From Hahella sp. KA22 (GTDB lineage Bacteria > Pseudomonadota > Gammaproteobacteria > Pseudomonadales > Oleiphilaceae): a stretch of DNA of 64,000 bases. A program made the translations under genes and the position numbers. Below the pieces are notes generated by a model. That model worked only from the letters and a program-made list of their open reading frames with translations, made no database searches and was not told where the DNA came from. Within the stretch, counting starts at the first letter, position 1. Every line of letters begins with the position of its first letter. Location of the stretch: positions 6,896,772 to 6,960,771 of the forward strand of contig NZ_CP035490.1 in assembly GCF_004135205.1 (NCBI RefSeq), in the 5' to 3' direction. Below, piece by piece: positions 45,319-54,159 of the stretch.

Positions 45319-45714
45319 ATGTCTGGGACTCTATCCACACTAAAATACTATTCATGTCACGAATGGGTCCGCATTCTAGCCAGCTTTGCTATCGTTGGCG
45401 TAACAGAGTTTGTATCAGGTCTAAAAGGCGCTATAAAACTGTCCTGTGATGTGGACTACAACAAGGTGTATGTCACCGGAGAACAGATTGGGACGCTTGA
45501 AACCCAGAGTGGCGAAGCCCTGCCTTTTTACATACCCGTTTCCGGCTATATCGTTGCCGTCAATAACCATCCTTCCATAGACGCCGGCAATCCATACGGA
45601 GACGGCTGGTTGCTCATAGTAAAAATTTTAGAGGAATCAGATATAGCTAAGTTGATGACTGAATTAGAGTACGACAAGACTTTCAGGCACACGCCTATGT
45701 TTGCCTATGCGTGA
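45319..45714 (+). CDS. GcvH-like protein lacking the lipoyl lysine
   Basis: 131 aa related to the glycine-cleavage H protein: HEWVRI near the start, IVGVTEFVSGLKGAIKL, the hammerhead strand YIPVSGYIVAVN and the ending NPYGDGWLLIVKI. The lipoylation hairpin, which in GcvH reads ESVKA, is ETQSGEA at about 61-67 and has no lysine. It cannot carry lipoate in the usual way. No gcvT or gcvP gene is nearby. The ribosome binding site is AGGAG. It may be a structural or regulatory relative of GcvH. Confidence 0.82.
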   Translation: MSGTLSTLKYYSCHEWVRILASFAIVGVTEFVSGLKGAIKLSCDVDYNKVYVTGEQIGTLETQSGEALPFYIPVSGYIVAVNNHPSIDAGNPYGDGWLLIVKILEESDIAKLMTELEYDKTFRHTPMFAYA

Positions 45715-45963
45715 TTCTGAACTGGCCTTATCAATGGCGTCAGCTATCTATCAGCGGTAGCGACGCCCGCTGTCAGCTCCGCCCTGCTCCCTATTTCCAA
45801 TCGCCCAAACCGACGGGCGCCCCATTCGCATAGCCAGTTCATAAATATAAACTCACCACTTTCCCCCTCTGTTTAACGCCCAATGCCAGCGCGCCTGCTA
45901 CACTTTTCTATGAATGTTCACCGACATCCAAAACAAATCTAATATCCATGCCGAGGCACAGTT

Positions 45964-46833
45964 ATGATCAGACCTTTCCTCATCGCTGTATTGATCTCTG
46001 TCTTCACTGTTTCCGTCCGCGCAGAGACGATGGAAATTCGTCATGTCGCCCTGAGAGAGGGCTCAACGCTGGATCAATACGCGCTTGAATTGCTCAAGTT
46101 TCTTGTCGCACAAACCGGAACCGACGCTAAATTCATCTCCTTCCAACCTTCCAGCGCGCAGACCCGTCGGGAAATGCTGCTGAAGGACGGTTCTTACGAT
46201 ATTGACTGGCTGGGCGCCACGGCGGAAATAGAAGAACGCGTGCCGCCGGTCCGCTTCCCCATTTTACGCGGTCTGCTGGGTCACCGGGTGTTTATCACCA
46301 ACAAGGAAACCAGCGCCAAGCTGTCCAAAGACATGACCTTCGATCAGTTAAAAGAGTTCAGCGTGGTGCAAGGCCAGGGCTGGGGCGACATCCCCATTCT
46401 GGTGGGCGGCGGTTTCACCAAAATGCAGACCAACTCAACCTTCGACAACCTGTTTAAAATGATTGACGGCGGCAGGGCGGACCTGTTCCCCCGCTCCATC
46501 ATCGAGCCCTACGGCGAGCTGGCGTCACGCTGTAATCTGGGCGCGGATTATGTTTGCAGCGACAAGAATATGTTGGTGGACGACAAAATCCTGGTGGTCT
46601 ACAAACTCCCCATGCTGTATTTCGTGTCGCCCAAGCGTCAGGATCTGATTAACGTACTGAACACCGCCTTCACGGATCACTACGACGCCTTCCAGGAGTT
46701 CTTCAACAATCATCCGCTGGTGAAGGATTCGTTACAGAAAATGGAAGGTCGCAAGGTGTTTCGCATTGAGGAGAACAAATCTCTCAGTGACGCCACCAGC
46801 AATATTCCCGACAAATACTGGTTGTCGCTCTGA
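45964..46833 (+). CDS. Periplasmic solute-binding-like protein
   Basis: 289 aa. Signal peptide MIRPFLIAVLISVFTVSVRA, mature start ETMEIRHVALREG. The mature fold appears to be a two-lobed binding protein (DGSYDIDWLGATAEIEERV, FDNLFKMIDGGRADLFPRSI), distantly similar to SBP_bac_3 proteins. The HTTxxR ligand motifs are not visible. No transporter genes flank it. A strong terminator follows. Confidence 0.78.
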   Translation: MIRPFLIAVLISVFTVSVRAETMEIRHVALREGSTLDQYALELLKFLVAQTGTDAKFISFQPSSAQTRREMLLKDGSYDIDWLGATAEIEERVPPVRFPILRGLLGHRVFITNKETSAKLSKDMTFDQLKEFSVVQGQGWGDIPILVGGGFTKMQTNSTFDNLFKMIDGGRADLFPRSIIEPYGELASRCNLGADYVCSDKNMLVDDKILVVYKLPMLYFVSPKRQDLINVLNTAFTDHYDAFQEFFNNHPLVKDSLQKMEGRKVFRIEENKSLSDATSNIPDKYWLSL

Positions 46834-46872
46834 TTTAGAGTTAGAACCAGTCAACCGGGCGCAACACGAACA

Positions 46873-46892
46873 AAGGCGGGTCACCCCGCCTT
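46873..46892 (+). terminator. Rho-independent terminator
   Basis: Stem aaggcggg / cccgcctt with loop tcac, followed by five or more T. It lies 40 bp past the stop of the binding-protein gene. Confidence 0.9.
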
Positions 46893-46927
46893 TTTCATGG
46901 TTTTTGCTCGGCCTGCAGACTTACTTC

Positions 46928-48475
46928 TCAGGGTAGATAGACATAATCCAGGCTGAAGTTGGCCACACGGGACTTTCTCGACACAATCTTGAATTTGTAG
47001 GTTCCCGCGACGCCTTCAGTGTCATAACTCAGCTTTTCCGGCGCTTCGTTGGTGGCGGCGCTGGCCACCAGCGCGCCATCGGGGCTGTACAAGTACAGGT
47101 CCATATCGTTACGTCTGCCGGAGAAGCGCAGTTGTGCGTCAATCTTACCGCCGGAAACGGTCACTTCATGGTAAACCGGCTCCCAGCCAATACTGCCTTC
47201 CAACGAACCGGTAGTCGGCTGCGGCGGTGTTTTACAGAGTTTGAACGTCACCGGAACCACGCCCTGGTTGTAGTCGGCGATGGCGATCATATCCGGACAG
47301 CCGTCGCCGTCCGTGTCAGCCACCGCCAGGCCTTCCGGATCGTAGTGGCTTGCATAGGGAATGCTCACGCGGATTTCCTCGCCCAAACCATCGGGTCCAT
47401 TCAGATACACGCCCAAGGTGTTCCAGCCTCCGTGTAAAACCAGGATGTCATCGTATCCATTGCCGTCCAGATCCGCTGCGCGCAGGGTTTCTGGAATGTC
47501 ATAAGAGGTCAATTTCACAGCCGTATCCATGGCTCCGGCTGAGTTCTGCGTATAAACCCACAGATACGTCGGCGAGTTACGCCCTCTGGCGATAACCAGA
47601 TCATCCCGGCCGTCGCCATTGAAGTCGCCGGAAGCGACGCCACTGGCGCTATCGTTCAGATCCAGATAGAAAGGCATGGCGGCAGTAAAGGCGCCGGCCC
47701 CATCATGCAAATGCAGTGAAAAATCCGGCCCGGAACCCTGCCCGGAAATAATCGCCAGATCCATCACCCCATCGTGGTTGAAGTCTCCCAGCGCCTGATC
47801 GTTATAACCGCTGACATGGGTGGCCAGGGTGGTTTGATAGGCGATGGAGCCGTCGCCAGCGCCGAAATACTGCGTCGCCGGCGCGGACCAGGGCAGCCCG
47901 ATCAGATCCGGAATACCATCGCGATTGATATCCACCGCATCCAGTGTGTCCGCCGCTGCAGAGCCGACCAGAGAGGCCTGGAAACCGCCCGCGCCGTCAT
48001 GATTAAGAGCAGTCAGGCCCTGACCATGACCGACAATAATCTCTTCTGCGCCGTCGCCGTCCAGATCGGCGATAGACAGCCCGTTCCGGTCGCCGGTGGC
48101 CTGATAGCCAATGCGGGAGGGTTCACCGAGACCGGCGACAGTGGGATGAAAGACGAAAACGCTGTAGTCGTTTTCTGCATCGAAGTAAAAAGAAGAAACC
48201 GCCACCAACTCCATGTCGCCGTCACCGTCCACGTCGCCAAAACCGACGGCGTCAATCCAGGTTTTGCCGGGTTTGTAGGCGGCGCCGACCGTGAATCCCG
48301 AGTCTTCTTCGACGGTGAATTTCATGGCTTCGACGGTGGCGAAGCGAGGGGCCAGCATGGGCGGAGTCAGGCGATCATCGCCCAGCGGGCGGCCGTATAT
48401 ATCTGTAGCGAGAGGCTGCGCCAGAACAGCGCCGGCCTCCAGTATGAGCGTCAATCCTATCAGCGGGGTTTTCAT
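46928..48475 (-). CDS. Secreted FG-GAP/VCBS repeat protein with PPC-like C-terminus
   Basis: 515 aa. The signal peptide ends AGAVLA. The main part (about 70-410) consists of FG-GAP/VCBS repeats with calcium-type loops such as DVDGDGDMELV, DLDGDGAEEIIVG, DINRDGIPDLIG, DFNHDGVMDLAI and DTDGDGCPDMIAI, forming a beta-propeller. A C-terminal domain (about 425-515, with NDMDLYLYSPDGAL) resembles a bacterial pre-peptidase C-terminal domain, which aids secretion or surface binding. It is probably extracellular. Its role is unknown. The ribosome binding site is AAGGAGG. Confidence 0.9.
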   Translation of the reverse strand: MKTPLIGLTLILEAGAVLAQPLATDIYGRPLGDDRLTPPMLAPRFATVEAMKFTVEEDSGFTVGAAYKPGKTWIDAVGFGDVDGDGDMELVAVSSFYFDAENDYSVFVFHPTVAGLGEPSRIGYQATGDRNGLSIADLDGDGAEEIIVGHGQGLTALNHDGAGGFQASLVGSAAADTLDAVDINRDGIPDLIGLPWSAPATQYFGAGDGSIAYQTTLATHVSGYNDQALGDFNHDGVMDLAIISGQGSGPDFSLHLHDGAGAFTAAMPFYLDLNDSASGVASGDFNGDGRDDLVIARGRNSPTYLWVYTQNSAGAMDTAVKLTSYDIPETLRAADLDGNGYDDILVLHGGWNTLGVYLNGPDGLGEEIRVSIPYASHYDPEGLAVADTDGDGCPDMIAIADYNQGVVPVTFKLCKTPPQPTTGSLEGSIGWEPVYHEVTVSGGKIDAQLRFSGRRNDMDLYLYSPDGALVASAATNEAPEKLSYDTEGVAGTYKFKIVSRKSRVANFSLDYVYLP

Positions 48476-48613
48476 AATGGGTCCTCCTTTATGCGTTGAT
48501 TCTCCGCATTCAACCCGCTTCCCTCCTGTATGTACTCTCTGAAGCGGAATCGGGTGATGCGGTATGTTCATCCTCGCAAGCAGTACGACCCTATATGTCG
48601 GATTCAGCGCCGA

Positions 48614-50272
48614 CTATTTCACATTCTCCAACAGGCAGCAGGAGAAGGCGGGAAGTGTGACGACGCCATTGGCGACAGTCGCTTCAGAAGCGAGTAATGG
48701 CTCACTCCAGCGTTTTCCAGGCAAGGCGAACGTCTGCGCCTTAGGCGACAGGTTAAATATTCCTAATACCTGGCCATCGCCTTCTTTTCTCAAAATGACA
48801 AACAACTCATCCGGAGCGTTCAGCAGCTCCGTACGTCCCCGACGCAGCTCCGGCCGCCCTTTGCGCAGCGCCAGCGCCTGTCGGGTATAGCGCAGCACCG
48901 AATCCGCCGCGTCTTCCTGACGATTCGCCGCCGCAGCAAGATGTTCTTCAGGCAATGGCAACCAGCTCTTCCCAACGCTGAAGCCGCCGCCAGCGACATC
49001 ATCGCGCCAGGGCATCGGTGTGCGGCAGCCGTCGCGGCCTTTGGCGTGCGGCCAGCCATTAATGCCTTCCGGGTCCTGCAATAGTTCATAAGGCAGGTCC
49101 GCCTGCGTCAGGCCCAGCTCTTCGCCCTGATACACACAGGCCTTGCCCGGCAGCGTCATCAGCAAGGTCAGCGCGGTTTTCGCCAAAGTCTGTTGCTGCG
49201 CCGGCGACGCCTCGGCCGCCCAGCGCGATGTCACCCGCATCACATCGTGGTTGCCTACAGCGAAAGTCAGCTTGCCGGGCCCCACCTCCGCCAGCACCGC
49301 CGTTACAATGTCCTTCACCACCCGGCCGCTGATGGGCGCGCCCAACAGGGAAAAGTTGTAACAGGACTGCAGACGGTCTTCGCCCGCTGTGTATTCAGCG
49401 CTTACCGCCATACCGTCACCGCCTACCTCGCCGAGCAGAAAACGACCTTCATAACGATCCGCCAAGGCCCGCAGACGAGTCAGGAACGCCACCACCTCCT
49501 CATGTTGATTGAATGAGTGCCGATGGTGCTGTAAATGAAACGGGTTGGCGCGCGCCGCAGCGGATTGCCTGAATGGATCATCCAGATCCCGCGCCGGGTT
49601 ATCCCTCAATTCAGGGTCGTAAGCCAACGTGGCGATAGCGTCTATGCGCAGGCCGTCCACCCCCCGCTTGAACCAGAATTCCGCTTGCGCCAGCATGGCT
49701 TCCGTCACCGCCGGATTGCGGTAATTCAGGTTGGGCTGGCCCGGCAGGAAGTGATGCAGATAGTACTGGGCGCGGCGACCGTCCCAGGTCCAGGAAGGTC
49801 CGCCGAAGTGGGCGCGCCAGTTATTGGGAGGACTGCCGTCCGGCTTGGCGTCGCGCCACACATACCAGTCCGCCTTGGGATTGCTGCGGTCAGAGCGGCT
49901 TTGCTGAAACCAGGGATGTTCATCAGAAGTATGGCAGGGAACCAGATCGATCAGCAGCTTCAGGCCACGGTCATGCATCGCCGCCAGCATGCGATCAAAA
50001 TCCGCCAGCGTGCCGAAGATGGGGTCGACGTCGCAGTAGTCCGCCACGTCATAGCCGAAGTCCTTCATGGGGGACTTGAAGAATGGCGAAATCCACACGG
50101 CGTCCACGCCCAGGCTGGCGATATAGTCCAGCTTTTCCGTAATGCCGTTCAAATCCCCGACGCCATCGCCGTTGGAGTCGCAAAAACTGCGCGGATAAAT
50201 CTGATAGATCACGCCGCCGTCGCTCCAATCCGAAGGCCGCATTTGTCCCTGCATTGCACTACTCTCCGCCAT
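48614..50272 (-). CDS. Alpha-glucosidase, GH13 family
   Basis: 552 aa cytoplasmic enzyme that hydrolyses alpha-glucosidic bonds of oligosaccharides. GH13 regions are intact: IYPRSFCDSNGDGVGDLNGI near 25, nucleophile Asp211 in DGLRIDAIA, acid/base Glu282 in LLGEVGGD and the transition-state Asp343 in VGNHD. The short SPMKDFGYDVADY loop fits the oligo-1,6-glucosidase/alpha-glucosidase subfamily. No signal peptide. It diverges from a LacI-type repressor gene, whose operators lie in the shared gap. Confidence 0.93.
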   Translation of the reverse strand: MAESSAMQGQMRPSDWSDGGVIYQIYPRSFCDSNGDGVGDLNGITEKLDYIASLGVDAVWISPFFKSPMKDFGYDVADYCDVDPIFGTLADFDRMLAAMHDRGLKLLIDLVPCHTSDEHPWFQQSRSDRSNPKADWYVWRDAKPDGSPPNNWRAHFGGPSWTWDGRRAQYYLHHFLPGQPNLNYRNPAVTEAMLAQAEFWFKRGVDGLRIDAIATLAYDPELRDNPARDLDDPFRQSAAARANPFHLQHHRHSFNQHEEVVAFLTRLRALADRYEGRFLLGEVGGDGMAVSAEYTAGEDRLQSCYNFSLLGAPISGRVVKDIVTAVLAEVGPGKLTFAVGNHDVMRVTSRWAAEASPAQQQTLAKTALTLLMTLPGKACVYQGEELGLTQADLPYELLQDPEGINGWPHAKGRDGCRTPMPWRDDVAGGGFSVGKSWLPLPEEHLAAAANRQEDAADSVLRYTRQALALRKGRPELRRGRTELLNAPDELFVILRKEGDGQVLGIFNLSPKAQTFALPGKRWSEPLLASEATVANGVVTLPAFSCCLLENVK

Positions 50273-50293
50273 GGCTTACACCTCATCTGCTTG

Positions 50294-50309
50294 AACGTAA
50301 ACGATTAAC
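50294..50309. promoter_or_regulatory. LacI-type operator, imperfect copy
   Basis: aacgtaaacgattaac, 22 bp before the alpha-glucosidase start. It shares the acgtaaacg half with the perfect operator at 50394. Binding here would block the glucosidase promoter or leader. Confidence 0.55.
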
Positions 50310-50393
50310 TAAAATTGTTTCAAACAAAGCATGATTTTCTATATAAATATGAATAATCATACTTATTACGGGATTTTTAGCGGATGCTAGGCA

Positions 50394-50409
50394 ACGTAAA
50401 CGTTTACGT
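50394..50409. promoter_or_regulatory. LacI-type operator, perfect palindrome
   Basis: acgtaaacgtttacgt is a perfect 16-bp palindrome with the central CG typical of LacI-family sites. It lies 42 bp before the regulator start and 121 bp from the glucosidase start. Confidence 0.8.
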
Positions 50410-50451
50410 CAACAAACCCAATCCATGATGTTTTAAGGCGAATTTAAAGCC

Positions 50452-51471
50452 ATGAAAACCACTATCAAAGACGTCGCCAAACGCACAGGCGTCTCTATCG
50501 CCACCGTGTCCCGGGTGATCAATGGCCTGGGCGGTTACTCCAACGACACGCGCAAAAAAGTGTTATCCGCCATCGACGAAATGGGCTTTCGTCCCAACGC
50601 AGTGGCGCGGGGTCTGGTCAGTAAAAAAACCCATACTATCGGGGTCATGTTACCGGACGTTTCCGGCATGCTGGCGGCGGAGATCCTCAAAGGAATCGAA
50701 TCCGTGGCGAAAGAGCAGCGTTACAGTGTGATCGTCTGCAACACCAATTATTCCGGCGACCGTTCTCAGGAATACGTGCGAACGCTGAAAGAGAAGCAAG
50801 TAGACGGCGTGCTCGCGGTCAGCGAATACATGACGCCGGAGAAAAGCAAAGCGCTGTTGAGTCTGAACCTGCCCGTCGTGCTGATTTCCACCCTGTCCTA
50901 CTCCTATCCCTTCCCCTACGTGAAAGTGGATGACAAGCAGGCCGCCTACAGCGCCGTCTGCCATCTCATCGACAAAGGCCACCGCCGCATCGCCATGATC
51001 AGCGGCGACCGCGCCGATCTGATCGCCGGCGCACCCCGCATTGAGGGCTATGTTCAAGCGCTGCGAGACCATGGCCTCAGCGTCGATGAATCGCTGATTC
51101 GATTTCGGGCGGAATTTGAATCTTTCGGATTTCACAGCGGCGCGCTGTGCATGGAAAGATTACTGCAGGACAAACCAGGCCAGTTCAGCGCTGTATTCGC
51201 CGCCAGCGACGAATTGGCCATGGGCGCGTTGTCCTGCGCTCACCGCCATGGCCTCCGCACCCCGGATGACCTGTCGATCATCGCTTACGACGACACCCGC
51301 ATCGCGGAAATGGCGACGCCGCCGCTCACTGCGTTACATCAGCCGCTGTTCGCCATGGGCAGCCGTGCGACGGAAATGTTGTTGGACATGTCAGCCGCCG
51401 GAACCCTGGAAGCCGAGAGCGTGATCATCCCGCACAGGATTATTGAGCGGGAGTCAGTCCGGACGATCTGA
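50452..51471 (+). CDS. LacI-family transcriptional repressor
   Basis: 339 aa. N-terminal LacI helix-turn-helix TIKDVAKRTGVSIATVSRVI (residues 3-22) and hinge helix (NAVARGLVSKKT). A sugar-binding periplasmic-protein-like domain follows (about 60-335, TIGVMLPDVSG, FAASDELAMGAL). It most likely represses the divergent alpha-glucosidase gene and itself, with an alpha-glucoside or derivative as inducer. The palindromes between the genes support this. Confidence 0.94.
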   Translation: MKTTIKDVAKRTGVSIATVSRVINGLGGYSNDTRKKVLSAIDEMGFRPNAVARGLVSKKTHTIGVMLPDVSGMLAAEILKGIESVAKEQRYSVIVCNTNYSGDRSQEYVRTLKEKQVDGVLAVSEYMTPEKSKALLSLNLPVVLISTLSYSYPFPYVKVDDKQAAYSAVCHLIDKGHRRIAMISGDRADLIAGAPRIEGYVQALRDHGLSVDESLIRFRAEFESFGFHSGALCMERLLQDKPGQFSAVFAASDELAMGALSCAHRHGLRTPDDLSIIAYDDTRIAEMATPPLTALHQPLFAMGSRATEMLLDMSAAGTLEAESVIIPHRIIERESVRTI

Positions 51472-51490
51472 AGCAGCAGCCAAGGCGGCT

Positions 51491-51518
51491 GGTTGATGGT
51501 TGATGGTTGATGGTTGAT
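51491..51518. repeat. Heptanucleotide tandem repeat, GGTTGAT x4
   Basis: Four perfect copies of GGTTGAT followed by the diverged GGTTAAG, in the gap between the converging LacI and metalloprotease genes. It could vary in copy number; no function is evident. Confidence 0.85.
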
Positions 51519-51556
51519 GGTTAAGGCATTGGCCGCCGCGCTGCGCAACGGGAAAT

Positions 51557-52261
51557 CTAAATCGTGGAATAGTGCCGATAAATGCGGCCAAGCACTTCCA
51601 GATCGCCCATACTGGGGTTCCAGTCGCCGCTGACCACATGGCCGGGATCAATCTTGCAACCGCCGTAGCGGGTATTGTCGACGGAATCCAGGAGCACCAC
51701 CGCCTGATCCGCATACATCATGATGGATTTGGGATCGAAGTCGGTGCTATAGGTTTCAAACTTGCGGGTGCTGTTGCGCTTGTTCAGCTTGTAGGCGTCC
51801 AACGCCATTTTGTTGGCCCCCCAGGTGTGGAGCACGCTCTCGGGCGCATCATCGCGTTCGTGCTCATGAGCCAACCCCAAAGCATGTCCTACTTCATGGG
51901 GCAGCGATTTGATATTGGCTTTGCCATTAACCCCCAGCTTGGTGCTGGCGCCGGGAAAATACCCAATATCCGCAGAGTTGCTGGCGAAATTGAGGGTGGC
52001 CACGCCGTTACCCGCCGCGCCTACTTCAACGAATTTGATCAGCTGCGTGCCCCAATATTCCAGAACGCAGTGTTCCCAGCGGCGGAAAGTCGCGCGCACG
52101 GTCTGTACATATTCCCTGTCCAGCCCCTCGGGCACAAACACCTTCACCACGCCGTTCGGCCAGGGGCCGCCGACATTGGTTTCTCTTTCAGAGAATTTAC
52201 CGTCCCAACTCATGCGGTAAACCATCGCGGTACCGCCGTTTCTTATACATCCCAATCCCAT
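51557..52261 (-). CDS. Astacin-like zinc metalloprotease (M12A)
   Basis: 234 aa. The extended zinc-binding motif HEVGHALGLAHEHER is complete at 122-136 (three His ligands, catalytic Glu and the astacin Glu). The Met-turn SIMMYA is at 179-184. It should be an endopeptidase. The start is firm (AAAGGAG ribosome binding site, ATG 52261), yet neither signal peptide nor propeptide is visible, whereas most astacins are secreted proenzymes. It may be exported by another route or act on cytoplasmic targets. Confidence 0.88.
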   Translation of the reverse strand: MGLGCIRNGGTAMVYRMSWDGKFSERETNVGGPWPNGVVKVFVPEGLDREYVQTVRATFRRWEHCVLEYWGTQLIKFVEVGAAGNGVATLNFASNSADIGYFPGASTKLGVNGKANIKSLPHEVGHALGLAHEHERDDAPESVLHTWGANKMALDAYKLNKRNSTRKFETYSTDFDPKSIMMYADQAVVLLDSVDNTRYGGCKIDPGHVVSGDWNPSMGDLEVLGRIYRHYSTI

Positions 52262-52302
52262 GATCCCACTCCTTTCTAGTTATGGATCGTCAGAGCTTAG
52301 CT

Positions 52303-52326
52303 CGTCTCAATAATGTTGCTGAGACG
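52303..52326 (-). terminator. Hairpin downstream of bluB
   Basis: Stem cgtctca / tgagacg with a 10-nt loop between the bluB stop and the metalloprotease start. There is no U-run, so termination is uncertain. Confidence 0.4.
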
Positions 52327-52411
52327 ACGCCAATCCAATTTCAGTGCGATCCGGGGAGCGACGTTGGAGACGCCTTCCAGTCATGAGAGATTGTTATTTA
52401 TTGTAATTCCG

Positions 52412-53062
52412 TCAGCCCGCGCCGCCCCACTGGTTGAACCAGACCAGCTCCTGTAAATCCTTGCGCTGGCTCCAGTTTTCCTGTTGCAGCATCGGCGCGT
52501 CATAAAATTTATCCACATGCCCCAGACACAGAATGGCGATCGGCTCGCTGCCCTCCGGACATTGCAGTAACGAGGCTAATTCAACGGGATCGAACAGCGA
52601 CACCCAACCCATGCCAACCCCTTCACAGCGGGCCGCCAGCCAGAGGTTCTGGATCGCGCAGCTGGCGGACGCCAGATCCATATCCGGCATGGTGCGACGA
52701 CCGAAAATATATTTTTCGCGGCGATCCGTGAGCATCACCACCAGCAATACCGGACACTCACGCACCCCCTCCACTTTCAGGCGCATAAACTCCTGGCCGC
52801 GTTCGCCTAGCGCCTCCGCCGTCAGCAGACGCTCTTTCTCCACCGTGGCGGCGATATCCCGGCGCAGACTGGGCTCGGTGATGCGAATAAAACGCCAGGG
52901 CTGCATGAAGCCCACGCTGGGCGCGTGATGGGCGGCTTGCAGAATACGCTGCAAAGTCGCTTCGTCCACCGGGTCCGGCAGGAAATGACGCATATCGCGT
53001 CGTTCGTAAATCGCGCGATACACCGCCTGTTTTTCTTCGGGTGAATAGCCGCTGTCCGTCAT
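52412..53062 (-). CDS. bluB: 5,6-dimethylbenzimidazole synthase BluB
   Basis: 216 aa flavin-destructase that converts reduced FMN and oxygen into 5,6-dimethylbenzimidazole, the lower ligand of cobalamin. It has the nitroreductase-like fold with RRDMRHFLPDPVDEATLQRI near residue 21, AAHHAPSVGFMQPWRFI (FMN contacts) and GVGMGWVSLFDPVELASLL. It is the last gene of the minus-strand cobalamin operon, 8 nt after cobD. Its oxygen need means the lower ligand is made aerobically, whatever the corrin route. Confidence 0.95.
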   Translation of the reverse strand: MTDSGYSPEEKQAVYRAIYERRDMRHFLPDPVDEATLQRILQAAHHAPSVGFMQPWRFIRITEPSLRRDIAATVEKERLLTAEALGERGQEFMRLKVEGVRECPVLLVVMLTDRREKYIFGRRTMPDMDLASASCAIQNLWLAARCEGVGMGWVSLFDPVELASLLQCPEGSEPIAILCLGHVDKFYDAPMLQQENWSQRKDLQELVWFNQWGGAG

Positions 53063-53070
53063 GAGTCGCC

Positions 53071-54159
53071 TTATCTGTCAGCGAGGGCGGCGGTCAGTCT
53101 CCCTGCGAGACCGGCGTCCTCCAAATCAAAAAGTCCAAACCGTAAATACGCCAGCTCCGCATTCACCCGCCAAAGGCGAATCAACACGCCCCGCTGCGCG
53201 CAACGTTCGAAAATCCGCTCAGCCTGCACTGTCGGCGTCAACACGGACACAAACAGCGGCGTGCGCCGGCAATCCTGCGCCCTCTTGAATACCGACTGCG
53301 CCAGAATAAGCGCCTGCAGGTCGCGGCTCACCAAGGAGAGCTTTTCTCGCATAGCGGTAATCCAAGCCTCATCGCGCAACGCCCGAGTCGCCACATATTG
53401 CGCGGCGCTGTTCACCGCCCAGGGACCAAGCCGGCGCTGCAATGCCGCCAGCCAGTGAGGCGCCGCCGCCACAAATCCCAATCGCACTCCCGGCCAACCG
53501 AAAAATTTGCCGAATGAGCGCAACACCACAATGTTTTCCGGCAGGGTCTCGCCCAGCAGGCTGGAATCTGTCTCCGCATCGGCGAAGGCTTCGTCCACCA
53601 CCATCAATGCGCCCGTGGACTGCAGTCGCTGCGCCAACTCACGTAGCGCCGCCAATGGCGTCCTACGGGCGGCGGGGTTATTCGGATTAATCGCCACCAG
53701 GGCGCGCAAGTTTTCTGTCTGCGCCAGACGCGCCGCCGCTCCCGCCAGATCTCCTGCAGGGTAATGAATAATTTTGAAGCCTTGACGACGCCAGTGATGC
53801 TCATGTTCGCGATAGCCGACGTCCGGCAGCGCCGCCACACCTGGGGCGCAGCAGGCGGGCAGATGTTGAATCGCCCATTGCGTGCCGGGAATCGCCAGCA
53901 GGGAATCCGTCCCGTAATAAACGCTGGCGGCCTGTTGCAACGCCGGGTCGGCATAAGGCAGACGTCGAAACACCTCTGCCGGAATGCTGGTCAGCGGGTA
54001 TGGAAAAGGGCTGACGCCGGTGGATAAATCCAGCCAGTCAGCGGCGGCAACGCCATACAGGCGGCTGTATTTATCCAGATCGCCGCCATGGACGGGAGCC
54101 GGCTCATCATCCTGAAGGTCCACGTGTCCGGCCCCGTTATCAAAGTCGCTCCCGTTCAT
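53071..54159 (-). CDS. cobD: Threonine-phosphate decarboxylase (CobD/CobC)
   Basis: 362 aa PLP enzyme of the aminotransferase class I/II fold. It makes (R)-1-amino-2-propanol phosphate from threonine phosphate, the linker between corrin ring and nucleotide loop. The N-terminal VHGGDLDKYSRLYG and LDLSTGVSPFPYP are typical. The PLP lysine is residue 218 in SFGKFFGWPGVRLG, and INPNNP is also present. Its start abuts the cbiB stop (adjacent nucleotides). The name cobC is used in Pseudomonas for the same function. Confidence 0.93.
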   Translation of the reverse strand: MNGSDFDNGAGHVDLQDDEPAPVHGGDLDKYSRLYGVAAADWLDLSTGVSPFPYPLTSIPAEVFRRLPYADPALQQAASVYYGTDSLLAIPGTQWAIQHLPACCAPGVAALPDVGYREHEHHWRRQGFKIIHYPAGDLAGAAARLAQTENLRALVAINPNNPAARRTPLAALRELAQRLQSTGALMVVDEAFADAETDSSLLGETLPENIVVLRSFGKFFGWPGVRLGFVAAAPHWLAALQRRLGPWAVNSAAQYVATRALRDEAWITAMREKLSLVSRDLQALILAQSVFKRAQDCRRTPLFVSVLTPTVQAERIFERCAQRGVLIRLWRVNAELAYLRFGLFDLEDAGLAGRLTAALADR

